Source of the DNA: Actinomycetota bacterium
GTDB taxonomy: Bacteria > Actinomycetota > Acidimicrobiia > IMCC26256 > PALSA-610
Direction of reading: 5' to 3'
NCBI GenBank assembly: GCA_005779345.1
Contig: SXJQ01000201.1
Coordinates: 1-8,877, forward strand
DNA length: 8,877 bases
Shown: piece by piece, positions 6,144-8,877 of the stretch
How positions within the stretch are numbered: the first letter of the stretch is position 1
Layout of the letters: each line of letters begins with the position of its first letter
Notes under the pieces: generated by a model
The model's input: only the letters and a program-made list of their open reading frames with translations
Database searches by the model: none
What the model was told of the DNA's origin: nothing
Program-made: the position numbers and the translations under genes

Positions 6144-6184
6144 GATCCGCGGTCACGAAGCAGCGTCGCCGCGCCCGCCGGAGC
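6123..6184. terminator. Possible bidirectional terminator dyad at convergent ends
   Basis: A perfect 8-bp inverted repeat, GCTCCGGC (6123-6130) and GCCGGAGC (6177-6184), flanks the two converging stop codons with 46 bases between. A CCGCGG palindrome (6147-6152) lies in the gap. The long loop and absence of U-tracts make function uncertain, but the symmetric position around both stops is notable. Confidence 0.2.
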
Positions 6185-6683
6185 GCATCCGCAGCGACTC
6201 GTCGAACGTTCCCGACGACGCGCCCGCGAAGCCGTGCCGGCGCCAGGCCTCGTACGCCACGACGCTCACCGCGTTCGACAGGTTGAGGCTGCGGTTGTAG
6301 GGGCGCATGGGGATCCTCAGGCGATGCTCGACCGCGAACTCGTCGAGCAACTCGGGCGCGAGGCCCTCGGCCTCACATCCGAAGACCACCGCATCGCCCG
6401 GCCGGTAGTCGACCTCGTCGTAGCGACGGCCCGCGGCCCCCGACGTCGTCGCGAACCATCGTCGTTCGGCGCCGAGCGCCGCGCGACAGTCGGCCCACGT
6501 GTCCCAGCACTGCGTGTCGGTCAACTCGTGGTAGTCGAGCCCACCGCGTCGGAGCGCGGCAGCGTCGAGCGTGAAGCCGAGCGGTCGCACGAGATGCAGC
6601 CGCGCGCCGGTATTGGCACACAGCCGGATGATGTTGCCGGTGTTCGCGGCGATCTGCGGAGCGACGAGCACGATCTCGAGCAT
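6153..6683 (-). CDS. trmL: tRNA (cytidine/uridine-34-2'-O-)-methyltransferase TrmL
   Basis: A 176-residue SPOUT-class methyltransferase that methylates the wobble ribose (position 34) of certain leucine tRNAs using S-adenosylmethionine. From the chosen start, motif 1 is NTGNIIRLCANTG (14-26), followed by RRGGLDYHEL (45-54). Motif 2 is FGCEAEGLA (101-109), and motif 3 is IPMRPY with RSLNLSNAVSVVAYEAW (131-147), the knotted SAM-binding region and a near match to the TrmL consensus. The usual proline before the motif 2 glutamate is cysteine, and the usual arginine (ETRG) is glutamate (EAEG). A hydrophilic C-terminal tail of about 20 residues exceeds the family norm. I start at the ATG at 6683 because family alignment begins there; the in-frame ATG at 6692 would add three residues. 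No strong ribosome site is visible. It lies 71 bases after the LLM oxidoreductase and is a housekeeping gene in function. Confidence 0.92.
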   Translation of the reverse strand: MLEIVLVAPQIAANTGNIIRLCANTGARLHLVRPLGFTLDAAALRRGGLDYHELTDTQCWDTWADCRAALGAERRWFATTSGAAGRRYDEVDYRPGDAVVFGCEAEGLAPELLDEFAVEHRLRIPMRPYNRSLNLSNAVSVVAYEAWRRHGFAGASSGTFDESLRMRSGGRGDAAS

Positions 6684-6754
6684 CGTCACCATTCTGGCGC
6701 GCCGAACGACGCTCGACGGGTCCGCGGACGCGTCGGTCGGGGTTGGCGGTGGAA

Positions 6755-7576
6755 TCAGACGGCCAGGAAACGGGACGCGAATCGTTCGACGGCGGCGCGT
6801 CCCTCGGCGGGCCAGCCACAGACGAGATAGCCGAATCCCTCGGCGCGCCACGCGTCGACGTTGCGGGCGACCGTGTCGAGATCGTCGTCGAGCGAGAGCG
6901 ACGACGCGCGCAGGATCGTCGCGGGATCACGATCGGCCGACTCGGCCATCTCGGTCAGGCGCGCCGACTTCTTCGCGAGATACCCCGGCGGTCCGAAGGT
7001 GTGCCACACGTCGGCGTACCGCGCGGCGATCGGCATCATGCGCCGTTCGCCCGAGGCGCCGATCCAGATCGGCGGGTGCGGCGCCTGCACGGGTCGCGGC
7101 AACAGCGTGGCGTCGTGCACGGCGAAGTGGCGACCCTCGAAGGAGAAGCCGTCGGTCGTGAGCAGGCCCCGCACGATCTGCACGGCCTCCTCGAACGCGT
7201 CGACGCGGTCGCGGAGTGCCGGGAACGGGATGCCGAGTTCGGCGTGCTCCTTGTCGAACCACGCGGCGCCGTACGCGAGCTCGAGCCGTCCGCCCGAGGC
7301 GTGGTCGATCGTGATCGCCTCGGCGGCGTAGACGGCAGGGTGGCGGTAGGTCATCCCCGTGACGAGCAGGCCGAGTCTCACCTTCGAGGTGATGCCGCTC
7401 CACGCGGCGAGCGTCGTGTTGCCCTCGAAGCACTCCCCCGGTCCTTCGCCGTACATCGGTTGGAAGTGGTCGAAGCCCCAGAGGCCGTCGAAGCCGAGGT
7501 CGTCGGCGAGCCGCGCCCGCGCGGCGACCTCCGACCACGGCATCCGCTGTTGGGCAACGTCGAGTCCGAATCGCAT
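6755..7576 (-). CDS. LLM-class oxidoreductase, probably F420-dependent
   Basis: A 273-residue luciferase-like monooxygenase-fold enzyme. Family features are the N-terminal strand MRFGLDV, GFDGLWGFDHFQPM (28-41), the TTLAAWSGITSKVRLGLLVTG stretch (54-74) ending near YRHPAVYA, SGGRLELAYGAAWFDKEH (94-111), and PRPVQAPHPPIWIGASG (160-176) with YADVWHTFG after it. This layout matches the actinobacterial F420-dependent subgroup rather than two-component bacterial luciferases, so the cofactor is probably F420, with FMN as the alternative. The (beta/alpha)8 barrel should be cytoplasmic. It starts 38 bases after the partial monooxygenase gene stop and is likely in the same transcript. A -10-like TACAAC (7585-7590) just before the ATG and no Shine-Dalgarno leave open an internal leaderless start. 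The reaction, a hydride transfer or oxygenation of a carbonyl substrate, cannot be specified. Confidence 0.9.
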   Translation of the reverse strand: MRFGLDVAQQRMPWSEVAARARLADDLGFDGLWGFDHFQPMYGEGPGECFEGNTTLAAWSGITSKVRLGLLVTGMTYRHPAVYAAEAITIDHASGGRLELAYGAAWFDKEHAELGIPFPALRDRVDAFEEAVQIVRGLLTTDGFSFEGRHFAVHDATLLPRPVQAPHPPIWIGASGERRMMPIAARYADVWHTFGPPGYLAKKSARLTEMAESADRDPATILRASSLSLDDDLDTVARNVDAWRAEGFGYLVCGWPAEGRAAVERFASRFLAV

Positions 7577-7614
7577 GTCGGCGTTGTAGCACGCACGACC
7601 GATCCGGTGCAGCG

Positions 7615-8877
7615 TCAGCGCAGGTCGAACGCTTCGAGCTTCGGCGCAGCCATCTCGGCGCGGAACCGATCGAAGGTCCACGGCCAGGTCGCCGGGACGC
7701 CCCGGTCGTCGAGGTACCAGCTGCGGCACCCCGTCATCCAGACCGTGGATCGCGCGGCCTCGACCCGTTCGGCCTCGAACCGCTCGGTGGCCGCGACGGT
7801 CGGAGCGATGGCACGACACGTCCCGGCGCGCAGCTGCTCGAGGAGTTGGAGCACGTAGCCGACCTGGAGCTCGGCGACCTCGATGAGCGAGAAGTTGCCG
7901 ACGGGTCCGTTCGGACCGTTCAACATGAAGAAGTTGGGGAACTCGGGCATCGATATCGCGAGGTAGGCCGACGGTCGGTCGCGCCACGCGGCTTCGAGCG
8001 TGCAGCCATCGCTGCCGACGAGTTGCATCGGACGCATGAACGCGTCGGCATGGAAGCCGGTGGCGAGGACGAGCACGTCGAGTTCGTGCAGGCGTCCGTC
8101 GGCCGTGCGAACACCGCCGGGTTCGACGCCTTCGATCGCGTCGGTGACGAGCTCCGCGTTGGGATGTTGGATCGCGGTATAGAAGTCGGGCGAGACGATG
8201 AGTCGTTTGCACGCGGCCTGGTAGTCGGGTCGGAGTCGTTCACGCAACGCGGGATCGGTCACGTTGTCCTCGAGGTTCGCGAGGCACAGGTCGCCGATCA
8301 TCTTCGCCATGGGCGACTGCGCGTCGATGACGGCGTTGGTGAACCCGCCGAAGAGCTCTGACAACCGGGTGTGCGCCGCCCGCAGACGGTCGAGGTCGGA
8401 GCGATTCAGTGCGCGCTGCTCGTCGGTGTACGGCTCGTTGGGCTGGGGCATCACCCACTGCGCGGTGCGCTGGAACAAGGCCAGGTGCGCGACCCGTTCC
8501 CGCACCGCCGACACGATCTGTACGGCGGTCGATCCCGTCCCGATGATGCCGACGCGGGCGCCGTCGAGCACGGCGTCGTGGTCCCACCGGGCACTGTGGA
8601 AGGTGCGGCCGGCGAAGGTGTCGAGGCCGTCGATGTCGGGGTACCGGGGCTTGTGCAGCACGCCGGTTGCCGCGATGACGGCATCGACGACCTCGTGCGC
8701 GCCGCTCGCGCTCGCGATCGTCCAACGACCGTCGTCACCGAATTCGCACCGGACGATCTCGTCGCCGAACCGGGTGCATTCGGCGAGGCCGTGTTCGGCG
8801 AACACCGCCTCGAAGTACGCCTGGATCTCCTCACCCGGCGAGTACGGACGACTCCACTCGGGGTTCGGCGCGAAGGA
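7615..8877 (-). CDS. Baeyer-Villiger-type flavin monooxygenase (copy 2), N-terminus cut
   Basis: The open frame runs from the window edge to the stop at 7615, giving 420 residues. By alignment with the complete paralogue at 2597-4078 about 73 N-terminal residues, including the FAD GxGxxG motif, are outside the window. Present are the fingerprint FxGxxxHxxxWD (fragment residues F88, G90, H94, W98, D99), the NADPH motif GTGSTA (113-118), the QRTAQW arginine region and LATGF. Identity with copy 1 is roughly 60-65% by eye, highest in the C-terminal half, where FPNxFMLNGPNGPVGNFSLIEVAELQ and TGCRSWYLDDRGVPAxWPW are almost unchanged. One 48-base block is identical at the nucleotide level. The LLM oxidoreductase follows after 38 bases. 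The enzyme should oxygenate ketones like its paralogue, perhaps with different substrate choice, since the insert after the second Rossmann motif differs most. Confidence 0.92.
   Translation of the reverse strand, partial: SFAPNPEWSRPYSPGEEIQAYFEAVFAEHGLAECTRFGDEIVRCEFGDDGRWTIASASGAHEVVDAVIAATGVLHKPRYPDIDGLDTFAGRTFHSARWDHDAVLDGARVGIIGTGSTAVQIVSAVRERVAHLALFQRTAQWVMPQPNEPYTDEQRALNRSDLDRLRAAHTRLSELFGGFTNAVIDAQSPMAKMIGDLCLANLEDNVTDPALRERLRPDYQAACKRLIVSPDFYTAIQHPNAELVTDAIEGVEPGGVRTADGRLHELDVLVLATGFHADAFMRPMQLVGSDGCTLEAAWRDRPSAYLAISMPEFPNFFMLNGPNGPVGNFSLIEVAELQVGYVLQLLEQLRAGTCRAIAPTVAATERFEAERVEAARSTVWMTGCRSWYLDDRGVPATWPWTFDRFRAEMAAPKLEAFDLR

Noticed and set aside
6693..6851. In-frame upstream extension of TrmL
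   Set aside because: It would overlap the LLM gene end with an arginine-rich stretch; the family alignment begins at the ATG at 6683.
6743..7858. Plus-strand open frame of 371 codons opposite the LLM gene
   Set aside because: Shadow of the LLM and BVMO genes, composition only, no domain.
7577..8212. In-frame upstream extension of the LLM oxidoreductase
   Set aside because: The added sequence overlaps the BVMO gene in another frame and is arginine-rich; family similarity starts exactly at MRFGLDV (7576).
1..8877. Defence, phage or transposon system
   Set aside because: No transposase, integrase, nuclease, toxin or reverse-transcriptase motifs, and no terminal repeats were seen; all genes fit metabolism, regulation or tRNA modification.

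Overview
The window is GC-rich DNA that looks actinobacterial. Long spurious open frames lie opposite the real genes, Shine-Dalgarno sites are often weak, ATGA stop/start overlaps occur, and the gene set (an F420-type luciferase-like oxidoreductase and a P450 paired with a small [3Fe-4S] ferredoxin) is typical of that phylum. An environmental lineage such as Acidimicrobiia is possible, but that placement is inference.

Nine protein genes are supported, eight on the minus strand. Reading the minus strand 5' to 3': (a) 8877-7615, a Baeyer-Villiger-type flavin monooxygenase cut by the right edge; (b) 7576-6755, an LLM-class oxidoreductase, probably F420-dependent; (c) 6683-6153, the tRNA 2'-O-methyltransferase TrmL. 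The plus-strand gene 5154-6143, a PAS-LuxR transcription regulator, converges on trmL with a 9-base gap. Its start diverges from (d) 5050-4142, a lipoprotein alpha/beta-hydrolase; (e) 4078-2597, a second, complete Baeyer-Villiger-type monooxygenase; (f) 2600-1536, a DUF2804 protein whose start overlaps the stop of (e). After a 288-base intergenic region come (g) 1247-1047, a [3Fe-4S] ferredoxin, and (h) 1050-1, a cytochrome P450 whose start overlaps the ferredoxin stop. The left edge cuts it just before its heme-cysteine loop.

The best reading is an oxidative catabolic locus. A P450/ferredoxin pair could hydroxylate a hydrophobic substrate, a Baeyer-Villiger monooxygenase could turn a derived ketone into an ester or lactone, and a hydrolase could cleave it. 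A divergent PAS-LuxR protein is the obvious candidate regulator. The substrate, an alcohol dehydrogenase and a ferredoxin reductase are not visible here. Each enzyme family is well known. The less explored parts are the translationally coupled DUF2804 protein, the paralogous monooxygenase pair with a 48-base identical block, the signal-peptide hydrolase placed beside cytosolic enzymes, and the repeat- and palindrome-rich ferredoxin control region (about 1280-1513). I found no CRISPR array, transposase, phage gene, RNA gene or recognisable defence system.
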